In this document: one piece after another, positions 33,460 through 42,984 of the stretch
Layout: each line of letters opens with the position of its first letter
How positions within the stretch are numbered: the first letter of the stretch is position 1
Source of the DNA: Paraburkholderia phytofirmans PsJN
GTDB lineage: Bacteria > Pseudomonadota > Gammaproteobacteria > Burkholderiales > Burkholderiaceae
Assembly (NCBI RefSeq): GCF_000020125.1
Contig: NC_010676.1
Span: 124,001-188,000, forward strand
Direction of reading: 5' to 3'
DNA: 64,000 nucleotides
Program-made: the position numbers and the translations under genes
Notes under the pieces: model-generated
The model's input: only the letters and a program-made list of their open reading frames with translations
Database searches by the model: none
What the model was told of the DNA's origin: nothing

Positions 33460-35097
33460 ATGGTCCGATTCAGTTTCACACAGAAGCTCTGGCTGCCGCT
33501 GGTCGTCAGTCTCGTGGCACTTCTCGCCGTGTCCGTGTCGGCGGCGTGGCTGTCGCGGCAGACGCGCATCGAGGAGCGCAAAAACGATCTCGTGAACGTG
33601 GCGCATGTCGGACTCAGCATCGTGACCGAATATGCGGCGCTGGCGCAAAGCGGCGCACTTAGCGAAGCGGACGCCCGCCGGCAGGCGCTTGAACGGCTGC
33701 GCGGCATACGTTACGGCGAGGACGGCTATTTTCTCGTCATCGATTCGACACCGCGCATGGTCATGCATGCAATGAAGCCTGCGCTGAACGGCAAGGATCT
33801 CGCCGGCACTGCAGATGCCGACGGCCGCCACCACTACGTGACGTTCGCCGCGGTCGCGCAGAAGCCGAACGGCGGCTTCGTCGATTATGTTTTCCCGCAT
33901 CCGCAGGACCCGCCCTCGGCCGCGGTCGGCAAGATCGGCTACGTGGTGCGTTACGCGCCGTGGGACTGGATCATCGCCACGGGCGCTTACGTGGATGACA
34001 TCGACGCCGCGTTCAAGGAGTCTCTGTATTTCGTCGGCGGAATCTTTGCGGTCTTGGCGCTGCTGCTGTCCGCGCTCGTCTCGCTGACCAATCGCAGCAT
34101 CCGGCGCACGATCGGCGGCGATCCGGTCTACGTCGCGCAAGTGGCCGGCGAAATTACCCGGGGCAACCTTGCCATTCCCATCAACCTCCGTCACGGCGAC
34201 GAGTCGAGCCTGCTGCACACCGTGTACCTTATGCGCGACGCGCTCGCTCACACGATCGAACAGATCAAAGGCGCGGCCGACAAGGTGGCGACCGGCGCGC
34301 GTGAGATTGCCGGCGGCAACACGGATCTGTCGGCGCGCACGGAAAATCAGGCGGCATCGCTCGAAGAAACCGCGGCGAGCATGGAGCAAATGACGGCGAT
34401 GGTCCGACAAACGGCGGAGAACGCGCAGACAGCGAGCCAGCTGACCGCCGGCGCGGAGCAGATCGTCAATCGCGGCGGCGAGATGGCGGCACAAGCGGTA
34501 TCGACGATGCAGGAGATATCGACGGAATCGCACAAGATGGTGGAGATCATCTCGGTCATCGAAGGCATCGCGTTTCAGACCAATATTCTGGCGCTGAACG
34601 CGGCGGTCGAAGCGGCCCGGGCCGGCGACGCGGGGCGTGGTTTCGCGGTGGTCGCCGGCGAGGTTCGCACGCTCGCGCAGCGTAGCGCGGCGGCAGCGAA
34701 GGAAATCCGCGCGCTGATCAGCCACGCGGTGGACAAGGTCGGGACCGGCGCCGAGTTCGTCGGGCAAACCGGCGCGACGATTCACTCCGCGCGCGAGGCC
34801 ATTGCGAAAGTCTCGGGTGTCATGCGCGATATCGCGGCGGCGGCCGCCGAGCAAAGCGCCGGCATCGATCAGGTCGGCGACGCCGTCGCGCAGATGGATA
34901 GCGTAACGCAGCAAAACGCGGCGCTGGTCGAGCAGGCCGCGGCGGTGGCGCAGACGCTCACCGAACAGGCGAGGCTGCTGCAGGTGTCGATCAGCCAGTT
35001 CAACTTGCAGCAGCATGGCGCCGACGAAGCGGCTGGGCTGTTGCGAGTCCGTAGGCCGGCAGCGGAAGAAGCGCGCGGATTTGCAGCCGTCGTTTGA
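33460..35097 (+). CDS. Methyl-accepting chemotaxis protein with single Cache domain
   Basis: A 545-aa chemoreceptor. TM1 at about 10-31, a periplasmic single Cache (sCache_2-like) sensor at 35-185 ([43 protein letters not shown]), TM2 at 190-210, HAMP at about 212-265, then a signalling domain with the hairpin tip [22 protein letters not shown]. No C-terminal NWETF-like pentapeptide, so it does not carry a CheR tether. Cache_2 sensors of this kind often bind small organic acids. It stands alone, with a porin gene downstream. Start has a weak ribosome site. Confidence 0.9.
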   Translation: MVRFSFTQKLWLPLVVSLVALLAVSVSAAWLSRQTRIEERKNDLVNVAHVGLSIVTEYAALAQSGALSEADARRQALERLRGIRYGEDGYFLVIDSTPRMVMHAMKPALNGKDLAGTADADGRHHYVTFAAVAQKPNGGFVDYVFPHPQDPPSAAVGKIGYVVRYAPWDWIIATGAYVDDIDAAFKESLYFVGGIFAVLALLLSALVSLTNRSIRRTIGGDPVYVAQVAGEITRGNLAIPINLRHGDESSLLHTVYLMRDALAHTIEQIKGAADKVATGAREIAGGNTDLSARTENQAASLEETAASMEQMTAMVRQTAENAQTASQLTAGAEQIVNRGGEMAAQAVSTMQEISTESHKMVEIISVIEGIAFQTNILALNAAVEAARAGDAGRGFAVVAGEVRTLAQRSAAAAKEIRALISHAVDKVGTGAEFVGQTGATIHSAREAIAKVSGVMRDIAAAAAEQSAGIDQVGDAVAQMDSVTQQNAALVEQAAAVAQTLTEQARLLQVSISQFNLQQHGADEAAGLLRVRRPAAEEARGFAAVV

Positions 35098-35334
35098 ACG
35101 TTATGCGGTGCCGCGCGCGCCTGAACGCTTAGAATTCACAGCGCTGACAATTGCAAACCGGCTCAGGTCTGTTATGTTCGCTGCTGAGCCGTTCAACACC
35201 CGTTCACATTCCACTCGTGATGCGGCGATGGACGTCCTCATTCCGGAACACACGTTCGACGTGCCTATGGAGGACTGCATCTGGTCGGTGCCGCGAAAAC
35301 TCAACTCGACAAGCCGCGACGAACCTGGGATCTT

Positions 35335-36393
35335 GTGGCGCAGGTCGCCGGCTGGAGCCGTCGCGTGGGCTGGCGCGCGGGCGTGGCAAGCGCGGCGCTG
35401 CTATTTTGCTTGCAGAGCGTGGCGGCCTCCGATGGCGGCGCGGGCGCCGTCACGCTGTACGGTGTGTTGGACACCAGCCTCGAAATAACCGACCCGGGCT
35501 CCGGCTGGACTCCACGTCTGGACTCGGGCGCCTATCGTGGTTCGCGCGTCGGCTTGCGCGGCAGCGAGCCGCTCGGCAACGGCACCGATATCATCTTCAC
35601 GCTGGAAAACGGCTTCAGCTCGGTCGACGGCACGCTTCAGGCTCCCGGAGTTCTATTCAACCGACAGGCGTGGATCGGCGCGCGCAACGGCTGGGGCGAA
35701 CTGCGTTTCGGCCGGCAATATTCGCCCATCTATATCCCGTTCAAGGGCGACCTCGATGCGTTCGGCGCCGGCACGATCGCGTCCGGACTGAACAACCTGT
35801 CGAAGATCACGCCTTACGCCAGCAACGCGATTGCGTATTTCTCGCCGGTCGTCGGCGGCTTCAGCGCGACGCTGATGACGGCCACGCGCGATCCGTCGGA
35901 GAAGGACGGCAACGGCATCGACGGATACTACGTAACCGCCGCCTATCAGCTCGACAACTTCAGGCTGCTCTACGCGCGACAGCAGACGCACGGCGCGGGC
36001 GCGCTGCGGGCGAATCTCGGTGGCGCGACCTACGCGATCGACAAGGTGCGTGTGTGGCTCGCGTTCTTCAACGGCGATGGCGGCACGCCGCTCTATCACG
36101 GCGCGGGTGGATCGCTTTCCGCTCAGTACAGCTTTTCTCCGAGTGCTCGCGCCTCGCTGGGCTATGCGCACGTGCGCGACTATACCGGCGCGGGCGCGAG
36201 CGCCGACCAGTTCAGCGTGGCGTTCGAATATAACTTTTCGCGGAGTCTGCTGTTCTATTTCAGCGGGGCCTATCTGGCCAATCACGACAATGCCAGCTTC
36301 ACCCTGCGCGGCGTCAACGTGACCGGGCTGCCGGTCTCGTATCCCGGCGCGCCGGTCAAGGGCGTGCAGCTTGGTGTGTTGGAGCGGTTCTAA
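35335..36393 (+). CDS. Outer-membrane porin (Burkholderia Gram-negative type)
   Basis: A 352-aa protein beginning at GTG 35335 with a signal peptide (VASAALLFCLQSVAAS). The mature start VTLYGVLDTSLEI, the GSRVGLRGSEPLGNGTDIIFTLENGF segment, the loop-3 like region, and C-terminal Phe (LGVLERF) mark a 16-strand general porin of the OmpC/Omp38 class. It is slightly short for the family. Likely a trimer for diffusion of small solutes. No ribosome site is strong, so the start could be a few codons off. Confidence 0.85.
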   Translation: MAQVAGWSRRVGWRAGVASAALLFCLQSVAASDGGAGAVTLYGVLDTSLEITDPGSGWTPRLDSGAYRGSRVGLRGSEPLGNGTDIIFTLENGFSSVDGTLQAPGVLFNRQAWIGARNGWGELRFGRQYSPIYIPFKGDLDAFGAGTIASGLNNLSKITPYASNAIAYFSPVVGGFSATLMTATRDPSEKDGNGIDGYYVTAAYQLDNFRLLYARQQTHGAGALRANLGGATYAIDKVRVWLAFFNGDGGTPLYHGAGGSLSAQYSFSPSARASLGYAHVRDYTGAGASADQFSVAFEYNFSRSLLFYFSGAYLANHDNASFTLRGVNVTGLPVSYPGAPVKGVQLGVLERF

Positions 36394-36451
36394 CTTGCCG
36401 CGGTGGAGTGATTGCCGCTGTGCTGCCGATAAGCGTTTGGCGAATCCGCTG

Positions 36452-37798
36452 TCATTGCGCCGACGGCGTGCCGACTGCCGCGCCGGTATCGTTACGCGGC
36501 GCCACACGCCAGACCGCATTGCCGACGTCGTCCGCCACCAGCAGCGCTCCACGCTTATCCACCGCTACACCGACCGGCCGACCGACCGCGTGACCGTCGG
36601 CGGTCAGAAAACCGCTCAGGAAATCTTCCGGAGCGCCTGCGGGTTGGCCCTTAACGAATGGAATGAACACCACCTTGTAGCCGCTATACGGCTTGCGATT
36701 CCACGAGCCATGCTGACCGACGAAAGCACCGCCTCGGTAATGCGCCGGGAACAGCGTCCGATCGTAAAAAACCAGCCCGAGCGATGCCGTGTGATTGCCC
36801 AGCGCATAGTCCGGTGCGATGGCCGTGGCGACTAGGTCGGGGCGCTGAGGTTTGACGCGCGTGTCGACATGCTGGCCGTAATAGCTGTAGGGAAAGCCGT
36901 AGAACGCGCCGTCTTTCACGGCCGTCATGTAATCGGGCACGAGGTTGTTGCCCAGGTCGTCGCGCTCATTGACGGCTGTCCACAGTGCGCCGCTGTCGGG
37001 CTGCCACGACATTCCGTTGGGGTTGCGCAAGCCTGTCGCGAAGGGCCGCATCTGGCCCGACGCCACGTCGAATTCGAGAATCCGTGCGCGGTCCGCTTCG
37101 GCGTCGACGCCGTTTTCTCCCGCGTTGCTGTTCGATCCCACCGTCACGTAGAGGTGCTTGCCCGAACGATCAGCCAGGATGTTTTTGGTCCAGTGATGAT
37201 TGATCGGCCCAGCCGGCAGATCGGCTACCTTCACGCCGGGCGTGTCGATGCGGGTCGCGCCGGGCGTGTAGTCGAAGCGCAGAATGGCGTCCGTATCGGC
37301 GATATAGAGCTGATTGCCGATCAGCGCCATGCCGAACGGCGAGTGCAGGCCGCTGAGGAACACGGTCTGCTGATCGGCGATGCCGCTGCCGGTCGTATCG
37401 CGCAACATCACGATACGGTCGGGACTCGGCGTGCCCGCTCCCGCGCGTTTCATGACCTGTTTTCTAACCCAGCCGAATATGCCGCTGCCTTCGTCGTGCT
37501 GCTCGGGTGCATTGCTTTCCGCCACGAGCACGTCGCCGTTCGGCAGTGTGTAGAGCCAGCGCGGATGAGTCAGCCCGCGGCCGAATTGCGTCACGACAAA
37601 CCCGTTTGGCGCAGTTGGGAGAAAGCCGACAGCCGGCGCCCGGACGGGCGCGATATTGACCGTGGTCATTAGCGACGATTCCGGCGCGGGCAATAGCGGT
37701 GACGGGCCAAAGCCGGTATCGGCGGGACTCGACGGTCCTGCCGCGCACGCGGCGAGCGGCAGCAGCATGAATAAGGCAAAGCGGTTCAATTGACGCAT
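36452..37798 (-). CDS. PQQ-dependent sugar/sorbosone dehydrogenase-like lipoprotein
   Basis: A 448-aa exported lipoprotein (lipobox LAAC, Cys18). The rest is a six-blade propeller with signatures of the soluble glucose dehydrogenase / L-sorbosone dehydrogenase family: [100 protein letters not shown]. Such enzymes oxidise aldoses or related alcohols/aldehydes in the periplasm using PQQ. No pqq biosynthesis gene is nearby and several homologues lack measured activity, so the enzyme role is probable only. Confidence 0.82.
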   Translation of the reverse strand: MRQLNRFALFMLLPLAACAAGPSSPADTGFGPSPLLPAPESSLMTTVNIAPVRAPAVGFLPTAPNGFVVTQFGRGLTHPRWLYTLPNGDVLVAESNAPEQHDEGSGIFGWVRKQVMKRAGAGTPSPDRIVMLRDTTGSGIADQQTVFLSGLHSPFGMALIGNQLYIADTDAILRFDYTPGATRIDTPGVKVADLPAGPINHHWTKNILADRSGKHLYVTVGSNSNAGENGVDAEADRARILEFDVASGQMRPFATGLRNPNGMSWQPDSGALWTAVNERDDLGNNLVPDYMTAVKDGAFYGFPYSYYGQHVDTRVKPQRPDLVATAIAPDYALGNHTASLGLVFYDRTLFPAHYRGGAFVGQHGSWNRKPYSGYKVVFIPFVKGQPAGAPEDFLSGFLTADGHAVGRPVGVAVDKRGALLVADDVGNAVWRVAPRNDTGAAVGTPSAQ

Positions 37799-37991
37799 CC
37801 CGCGCTCCGGACGTTGAAGATGTACAACTTATCTTCGGTGAGAGCAGCAAGATGCTTGCCTGAGATCGGAATCGCTGGACCTGTCAGTGCGTCTACCCTT
37901 GTAACGTCCCTGCTTCATCTCTCGAGAGAACGCGCCGATCGGTTTTGAATAGCTTCCGGACCTCAAGGCCTATCATCATTTAAACCAGGGG

Positions 37992-38774
37992 TCAGCGCTC
38001 TGCGGGGATCACTTGCAGAAGCGGTTCGGGCGTCAGGGCGATCTCCCCAGTAAAGGGCCGATCGTGAGCAAGGATGAGCAGAATGGTCGTTGCGAACACA
38101 GCGGAAAACAGACCGATTGCTACGGCAGATGCCAGCCGGTTTTCACAATGAACCAACGCGATTGCGAACAGCAGGCAGACGCCCAAAAATATCAGGCATG
38201 CCCATTTGACACCGCTTACCTGGGTTCGGCTAATCAGAATCCGCTCGCGACGGGCTTCGAGTGCCTGTCGCAAGGATGCCACCACCTCGCGCTGTGCTGT
38301 CTCCTGTCCGGGCGTATTCACGGCGAGGGAAAGTGTGGACTGAATTGCCCTGTTCAACGACGGAGGACTGACGTTGAGCGTAACGACTCCCCTCGCCATC
38401 AGCGGCCATTCGGTCGTCGCCGTGTATTGGATATAGTCTCGTACGAGCTTTCGCAATTCGACCTGTGATTCTTGCGGCAGAACGGCGGACATGACAACGA
38501 TCGAGCGTAACGCACCGGCTTCCGTGTTGACCGCGGCATTGGCGCGCGCCGTGTCGTTCCAGACTTGTGCGGCAGTAAATGCGATGAAGAGACCGAAGAT
38601 AATGCCTATTGGAGAAAGCAAGGCGGGGGAAATCGCCCCGTATGACCGGCCATGCTGGCCGCCGGCGAACATGGCAGTGATGACATGAAGCGCTGCGCCG
38701 ACGAGAAATGTGGCGCCGAAGGCGACGAGTGTCATCAGCCATATCGGCAGATTGTGCAACCATGTACTCATCAT
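37992..38774 (-). CDS. DUF4239 (bestrophin-like) membrane protein
   Basis: A 260-aa membrane protein. Start ATG 38774 follows GGAGGAAG. Hydrophobic segments are near residues 10-35 and 50-70, and a pair at the C-terminus (about 185-235). SPIGIIFGLFIAFTAAQVWNDTARANAAVNTEAGALRSI is the signature of DUF4239, sometimes called bestrophin-like. Channel activity is not established. The helix between the membrane pairs is rich in charged residues (REVVASLRQALEARRERIL). It is a lone gene with no clear partner. Confidence 0.75.
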   Translation of the reverse strand: MMSTWLHNLPIWLMTLVAFGATFLVGAALHVITAMFAGGQHGRSYGAISPALLSPIGIIFGLFIAFTAAQVWNDTARANAAVNTEAGALRSIVVMSAVLPQESQVELRKLVRDYIQYTATTEWPLMARGVVTLNVSPPSLNRAIQSTLSLAVNTPGQETAQREVVASLRQALEARRERILISRTQVSGVKWACLIFLGVCLLFAIALVHCENRLASAVAIGLFSAVFATTILLILAHDRPFTGEIALTPEPLLQVIPAER

Positions 38775-39268
38775 TGCGGCTTCCTCCACGCGCGGCTTGA
38801 CTTGACGGCTATATCTATTGAATGCCGGTGAATCGACGCGCTCAACCAAACCACAGGAGTCAATCGACAGTCTGTACGCGCGACCACGAACCGTCGCAAG
38901 AACCGGCCAGGCAGATCTCTTCGCAATTGAAGCGGCACCTTATTCCGACAGGCGCGTGAGTTCGGCACCTCGATAGAAGACGAAGGGCAGCCAGTTGCTG
39001 ACTCTGCCGAGTGACATCAGACCTGCAGGGGTGCGTGGCGGGCGGCAGGACGCTTGAAACACGGGTGAGGCCACGGCCTTCAAATACGACTTCTCCGATT
39101 CGCGGAGAACTGCGAGCTGGACCGGCGCGCGATCGAAGCGCACGGCTCCATGTTCGTCGGCTCGGCGCGTCCGCTGTTCATATCGGCCAGCCTGTCGCGG
39201 CAGCGGGCAAGCAGAACCTGCCACGTCGGGACTATGCTAGCGCTTTCGTCTACTTCGAGGAGCAACTG
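38775..39268. other. Intergenic region, no supported gene
   Basis: About 490 bp between the DUF4239 gene and the dienelactone hydrolase gene. Possible reading frames (38940-39224 minus and the upstream extension 39011-39268 plus) have Arg/Pro/Ser-rich compositions, no ribosome site and no recognisable domain. Promoters for both flanking divergent genes must lie here. Confidence 0.5.
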
Positions 39269-39976
39269 ATGACTCAGACAGCAGGTTCGATGATCACCTT
39301 TAGCCGGCCCGACGGCCAGCAGATCCAGGGCTATCTCGCCAAGCCGCAGAGGCTGGAGGGAGCGCCCGCCATCGTCGTGATTCAGGAGTGGTGGGGCGTC
39401 AACGATCAAATTCGCGGCGTGGCCGACCGGCTCGCGCAGTGCGGCTACCTGGCGCTGGTGCCCGATCTTTTCCGAGGCAAGACGACGGTGGAAGAGGAGG
39501 AAGCCCACCATCTGCTCGACGGGCTCGATTTCGGCGACGCCGCCACGCAGGATGTGCGCGGCGCCGTCCAGTATCTGCAGCAGCATGCGACAAAGGTCGG
39601 CGTGACGGGCTTTTGCATGGGCGGCGCGCTGACTTTGCTGGCGCTGTGCAATATCCCTGAAGTGTCCGCCGGCGTGGTCTGGTATGGCTTCCCGCCGCTG
39701 GAATATATCGACGCATCGAAAATCAAGGCGCCGCTGATCGGTCACTGGGCGACGCAAGATGATTTCTTCGTGTCTGAAACGGTCGACGCGCTGGAAAGCA
39801 AACTGAAGGAAGCGAATGTCGACGTCGAGTTTCATCGCTATCTTGCACACCATGCGTTCGCGAACGAAACGGCGGTCGGCCCCGGCCGTATTCCGAGGAC
39901 GCAGTTCGATCCGGTGTGGTCGCAACTGGCCTGGGATCGCACGCTGACGTTTTTCGGCCGCACTTTGTGGAAGTAA
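39269..39976 (+). CDS. Dienelactone hydrolase family protein
   Basis: A 235-aa alpha/beta hydrolase. ATG 39269 has GAGGAG upstream and MTQTAGS aligns with the family start. The DLH catalytic triad is visible: Cys116 (GVTGFCMGG), Asp164/165 (WATQDDFF) and His194/195 (LAHHAF), with the family's Glu40 in VIQEWWG that activates the Cys. Family members hydrolyse dienelactone to maleylacetate in chloroaromatic catabolism, but many homologues act on other esters. No chlorocatechol genes are close by. Cytoplasmic. Confidence 0.87.
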   Translation: MTQTAGSMITFSRPDGQQIQGYLAKPQRLEGAPAIVVIQEWWGVNDQIRGVADRLAQCGYLALVPDLFRGKTTVEEEEAHHLLDGLDFGDAATQDVRGAVQYLQQHATKVGVTGFCMGGALTLLALCNIPEVSAGVVWYGFPPLEYIDASKIKAPLIGHWATQDDFFVSETVDALESKLKEANVDVEFHRYLAHHAFANETAVGPGRIPRTQFDPVWSQLAWDRTLTFFGRTLWK

Positions 39977-40030
39977 GCGGCTCGCTTGCCGCTTGAGGCG
40001 CGCATCGAATCGCGCCGGCGAAGACTTAAC

Positions 40031-40057
40031 GCGCGCCGCCATGCATGGGCGGCGCGC
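40031..40057. terminator. Hairpin between convergent DLH and SDR genes
   Basis: Perfect 10-bp stem GCGCGCCGCC (40031-40040) with GGCGGCGCGC (40048-40057) and 7-base loop, located between two convergent stop codons (39976 and 40104). No T tract, but the position fits a shared bidirectional terminator. Confidence 0.55.
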
Positions 40058-40103
40058 CACAGACTCCTCCCGGCGCGATCGTAACGTAATCGCGTTCACG
40101 GGT

Positions 40104-40850
40104 TTAAAGCTTCGAACCGCCGTCGACATGCAACGTTTCGCCGGTAACCCACCGTGCGGCATCCGAGGCGAGAAAGGCGACGGCGCCGCCGATATCGTCC
40201 GGCTGCGCCACGCGCTTGAGCGCCTGCATACCCAGCGTCGCCGCGCGCCCCGTGTCGGTCTTGGTGAAGTTCGACATATCGGTTTCGACCACACCCGGCG
40301 CGACCGCATTCACACGAATCCCACGTTCGCCGAGCGCGGCAGCGAAATGCTTGACGAGCGTATCGACCGCGCCCTTGGTGGCGGCGTAGGCCGACAGCGT
40401 GCCGACCGCGGCGCGCGCCGCGAGCGACGACAGCAGCACCACGCTGCTGCCCTTGCACATCACCGGCAGCAATTGCTGCACGAGGAAGTAAGGCGCGCGC
40501 ACGTTCACGGCGAACAGATCGTCGAAGTCTTCGACGGTCGTGTCCTCGATGCTGACGCCCTTCGAAATCCCGGCGTTCGCCACCAGAATATCCAGCCGAT
40601 GGCCGATCACGGCGCGCACCTGTTTGGCGAGCGTATGCGGGCCGTCCGCCGCGCGCAGATTCGCGGCGACTTTCTGCGCATTGCCGCCGGCCGCGCGAAT
40701 TTCCGCAACCACGGCATCTGCCTCTTTTTCGCCGCTGCTGTAGTGAACCAGCACCTGCGCGCCGGCCCTGGCGAGCGCCAGAGCACTGGCGCGGCCGATG
40801 CCGCGTGAAGCGCCCGTGACGAGCGCGGTTTTTCCTGTGAGGTCGTTCAT
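40104..40850 (-). CDS. Short-chain dehydrogenase/reductase (FabG-like)
   Basis: A 248-aa classical SDR with TGASRGIG (residues 12-19), NAG (about 91), SS...YAATK catalytic set, and a VAPGVVETDM segment. Start ATG 40850 follows GGAGTTTCACC. It is co-directional with the alpha/beta hydrolase gene (gap 65 bp) and probably co-transcribed. It may act on an alcohol/ketone made or freed by that hydrolase. A true FabG housekeeping role is unlikely in this context. Confidence 0.88.
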   Translation of the reverse strand: MNDLTGKTALVTGASRGIGRASALALARAGAQVLVHYSSGEKEADAVVAEIRAAGGNAQKVAANLRAADGPHTLAKQVRAVIGHRLDILVANAGISKGVSIEDTTVEDFDDLFAVNVRAPYFLVQQLLPVMCKGSSVVLLSSLAARAAVGTLSAYAATKGAVDTLVKHFAAALGERGIRVNAVAPGVVETDMSNFTKTDTGRAATLGMQALKRVAQPDDIGGAVAFLASDAARWVTGETLHVDGGSKL

Positions 40851-40915
40851 GGTGAAACTCCTTCGAGTTGATTCGAGTGCGAGGCAATCAAGTTGGCGAA
40901 CGCAGCGCCGTATGC

Positions 40916-41812
40916 TCAGACCGCGGACCCGCTGTCGGCGAGGAACTGCGACACGTGGGCCACAAAACGCTCCGGATACTGGTACAGCGAACCGTGGTTG
41001 GCGTCGGGATAGATGATCAATTGCGCGTTCGGCAGGTTCTGCTGAAGAATCCACGAGTTGATCGAATAGATGATCACGTCGTGGTCGCCGTTGACGACGA
41101 GCGTCGGCTGCCTGAGGGCCTTCAGATACTCGAAAGGGTTCTCACGCGGCGCGCCCCATTTGGCGAGCGCGGCGAGCTGGGCCGGCGCGACCTTCTCGTT
41201 GGCCTCGGGGTCGCGTCCTTCGCTACGCTGGCGGAAGCGCTGCAGGAAACGGCGGCCGGCGGTCTGGCTCGCATCCGAAGGCGAAAAGTGCACACGCAGC
41301 CACAGATGATCCGGGCGCGCATACGCAGCGCTGAAAATCTCCTGAGCCTCGGGCGTCAGCGATTGCATCGCCTCGCCGCTGCGCGGACCGGTGCCGACCA
41401 GGATCACGCGGCGCACCAGGGCCGGTTCGGCGATCGCCAGTGTCTGTGCGATCAAGCCGCCCATCGAGAAGCCCAGCACGTCGACTTGCTGGAGGCCCAG
41501 CGCCTTGATGAACGCGGCGGCGTTGGCCGCCATTTCTTCGATCGACTCCGGCACCTCGCCGGACGTGCTCGAAATGCCGGCGTTGTTGAACAGGATGACT
41601 TCGCGATCCTGCGCGAGGCCATTGGTCACGGCCGGGTCCCAGTGATCCATCGTCCCGGTGAAATGGATGTTGAACACGAGCGGCACGCCGCCCGCCTTGC
41701 CGAAACGGCGATAGGCGAAGCGGATGCCGTTTGCGTCGACATAGCGGGTCGGCGCGGTCTGGTGGGTGTGGCGGATCGCGGTGGCGTCGTTCGAAGCAAC
41801 TGTCGAGTTCAT
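40916..41812 (-). CDS. Alpha/beta hydrolase
   Basis: A 298-aa enzyme with the nucleophile elbow GFSMGG (Ser116), acid in VNGDHDVI, and His in DANHGSLY. The FNNAGISSTSGEVPESIEEMAANAAAFI segment is typical of a group of cofactor-less esterases/haloperoxidase-like hydrolases. ATG 41812 has AAGGAA; the upstream ATG (41845) lacks a site. Divergent from the LysR gene at 42009, which is its likely regulator, and followed by the SDR gene. Substrate unknown. Confidence 0.87.
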   Translation of the reverse strand: MNSTVASNDATAIRHTHQTAPTRYVDANGIRFAYRRFGKAGGVPLVFNIHFTGTMDHWDPAVTNGLAQDREVILFNNAGISSTSGEVPESIEEMAANAAAFIKALGLQQVDVLGFSMGGLIAQTLAIAEPALVRRVILVGTGPRSGEAMQSLTPEAQEIFSAAYARPDHLWLRVHFSPSDASQTAGRRFLQRFRQRSEGRDPEANEKVAPAQLAALAKWGAPRENPFEYLKALRQPTLVVNGDHDVIIYSINSWILQQNLPNAQLIIYPDANHGSLYQYPERFVAHVSQFLADSGSAV

Positions 41813-42008
41813 TTTCGGTTCCTTGGCGATATAGTTGAAAGGCATGGAGTGCGGGTGCGTGCCGAAAGGCTGCGGAGCTGATTCAGTGGCCTGTCGTCGC
41901 GCTGCATGAGAGGTAATGTAGTGGGGGCTTGTGCAAAGGAAAAAGACTTTGTAGGCTGACGGGCATGCCTGCTAGGCATACCAATCGCGGGAAACTCAAC
42001 GAGGTTTT

Positions 42009-42908
42009 ATGGAGCTTCGACATCTGCGGTACTTCGTGGCCGTCGCCGAAACGGGCAGCCTGACGGTGGCGGCGGAACGGCGTCTGCACACGTCGCAGCC
42101 GTCGCTGAGCCGCCAGATTCGCGATCTGGAAGACGAGGTCGGCGCGGAGTTGTTCAGCCGCAGCGCGCGCGGCGTCGAGTTGACCGCGGCGGGCAAAGCC
42201 TTCCTCGACCACGCGCGGCTCGCGCTCTCGCAAGTCGACGCCGCTATCGAAGCCGCGCGCCGGGCGGCGCGGCCCTCCAAGCAGGTTTTCGCGCTGGGAT
42301 TTCTGACCGGCCAGGAAATGACGTGGCTGCCGCGCGCCATGCAGGTGTTGCGCGATGAACTGCCGAATATCGACGTCACGGTGTCGAGCCACTATTCGCC
42401 GGACCTCGCGGACGCACTCGCGCGCGGCAAGCTCGACCTTGCGTTTTTGCGTGCCGAGCCGGGCTTCGATCTGGACTATCGGGTGGTCAGTAGCGAGAAG
42501 CTGATCGTGCTCATGCCGAGCGACCATCGCCTTACCGAGCGCAGCGCGATCCGTCCGGAGGATTTCGCCGGCGAGACCTTCATCATGGCGTCGAACAAGG
42601 CGCGCGTGCTGCACGCTGTGATCCAGCGCTATCTGGACGAAAACGGCATCACGGTCGCGCCCGGGCATGACGTCGACAACCTGGCCATGGCGATGTCGCT
42701 GGTCGCCTCCACGCGCGGGCTCGCGTTGATGCCCGAGTATGCGACCAACCTGCTGCCGTGGTCGGTGGTCAGCCGGCCGCTGGAAGGCGAGACGCCGACC
42801 GTCGATCTCGTGATCGGCTATAGCAGGTCGAATACATCGCCGGTGCTGAAGCTGTTTCTGTCGAGAGCCGACGAGTTGATGGCGCATGTCAGTGCCGAAC
42901 CGCGCTGA
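42009..42908 (+). CDS. LysR-family regulator (CatM/BenM/HcaR-like)
   Basis: A 299-aa LysR protein beginning MELRHLRYFVAVAETGSLTVAAERRLHTSQPSL, the standard opening of the BenM/CatR/HcaR group. Effector domain with ALGFLTGQEMTWLP and LALMPEYATN. ATG 42009 follows a GAGG-type site. Divergent from the hydrolase/SDR pair over 196 bp. Relatives respond to aromatic acids, so the hydrolase/SDR genes may be part of an aromatic ester pathway; inference only. Confidence 0.9.
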   Translation: MELRHLRYFVAVAETGSLTVAAERRLHTSQPSLSRQIRDLEDEVGAELFSRSARGVELTAAGKAFLDHARLALSQVDAAIEAARRAARPSKQVFALGFLTGQEMTWLPRAMQVLRDELPNIDVTVSSHYSPDLADALARGKLDLAFLRAEPGFDLDYRVVSSEKLIVLMPSDHRLTERSAIRPEDFAGETFIMASNKARVLHAVIQRYLDENGITVAPGHDVDNLAMAMSLVASTRGLALMPEYATNLLPWSVVSRPLEGETPTVDLVIGYSRSNTSPVLKLFLSRADELMAHVSAEPR

Positions 42909-42984
42909 GCCGGCGGGTTTACCTATACTCCTGTCACTCTGCAAGGCCGCCACTCGTCGTCATACCAACAAGACGGAGCCTCAC

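Noticed and set aside
33322..35016. 564-aa open frame on the minus strand opposite the chemoreceptor gene
   Set aside because: Arg/His-rich composition, no ribosome site, and lies opposite a full-length gene with clear domains. Typical of a mirror frame in GC-rich DNA.
38940..39224. 94-aa minus-strand frame in the gap before the dienelactone hydrolase gene
   Set aside because: No ribosome site and no domain; composition is typical of a random frame.
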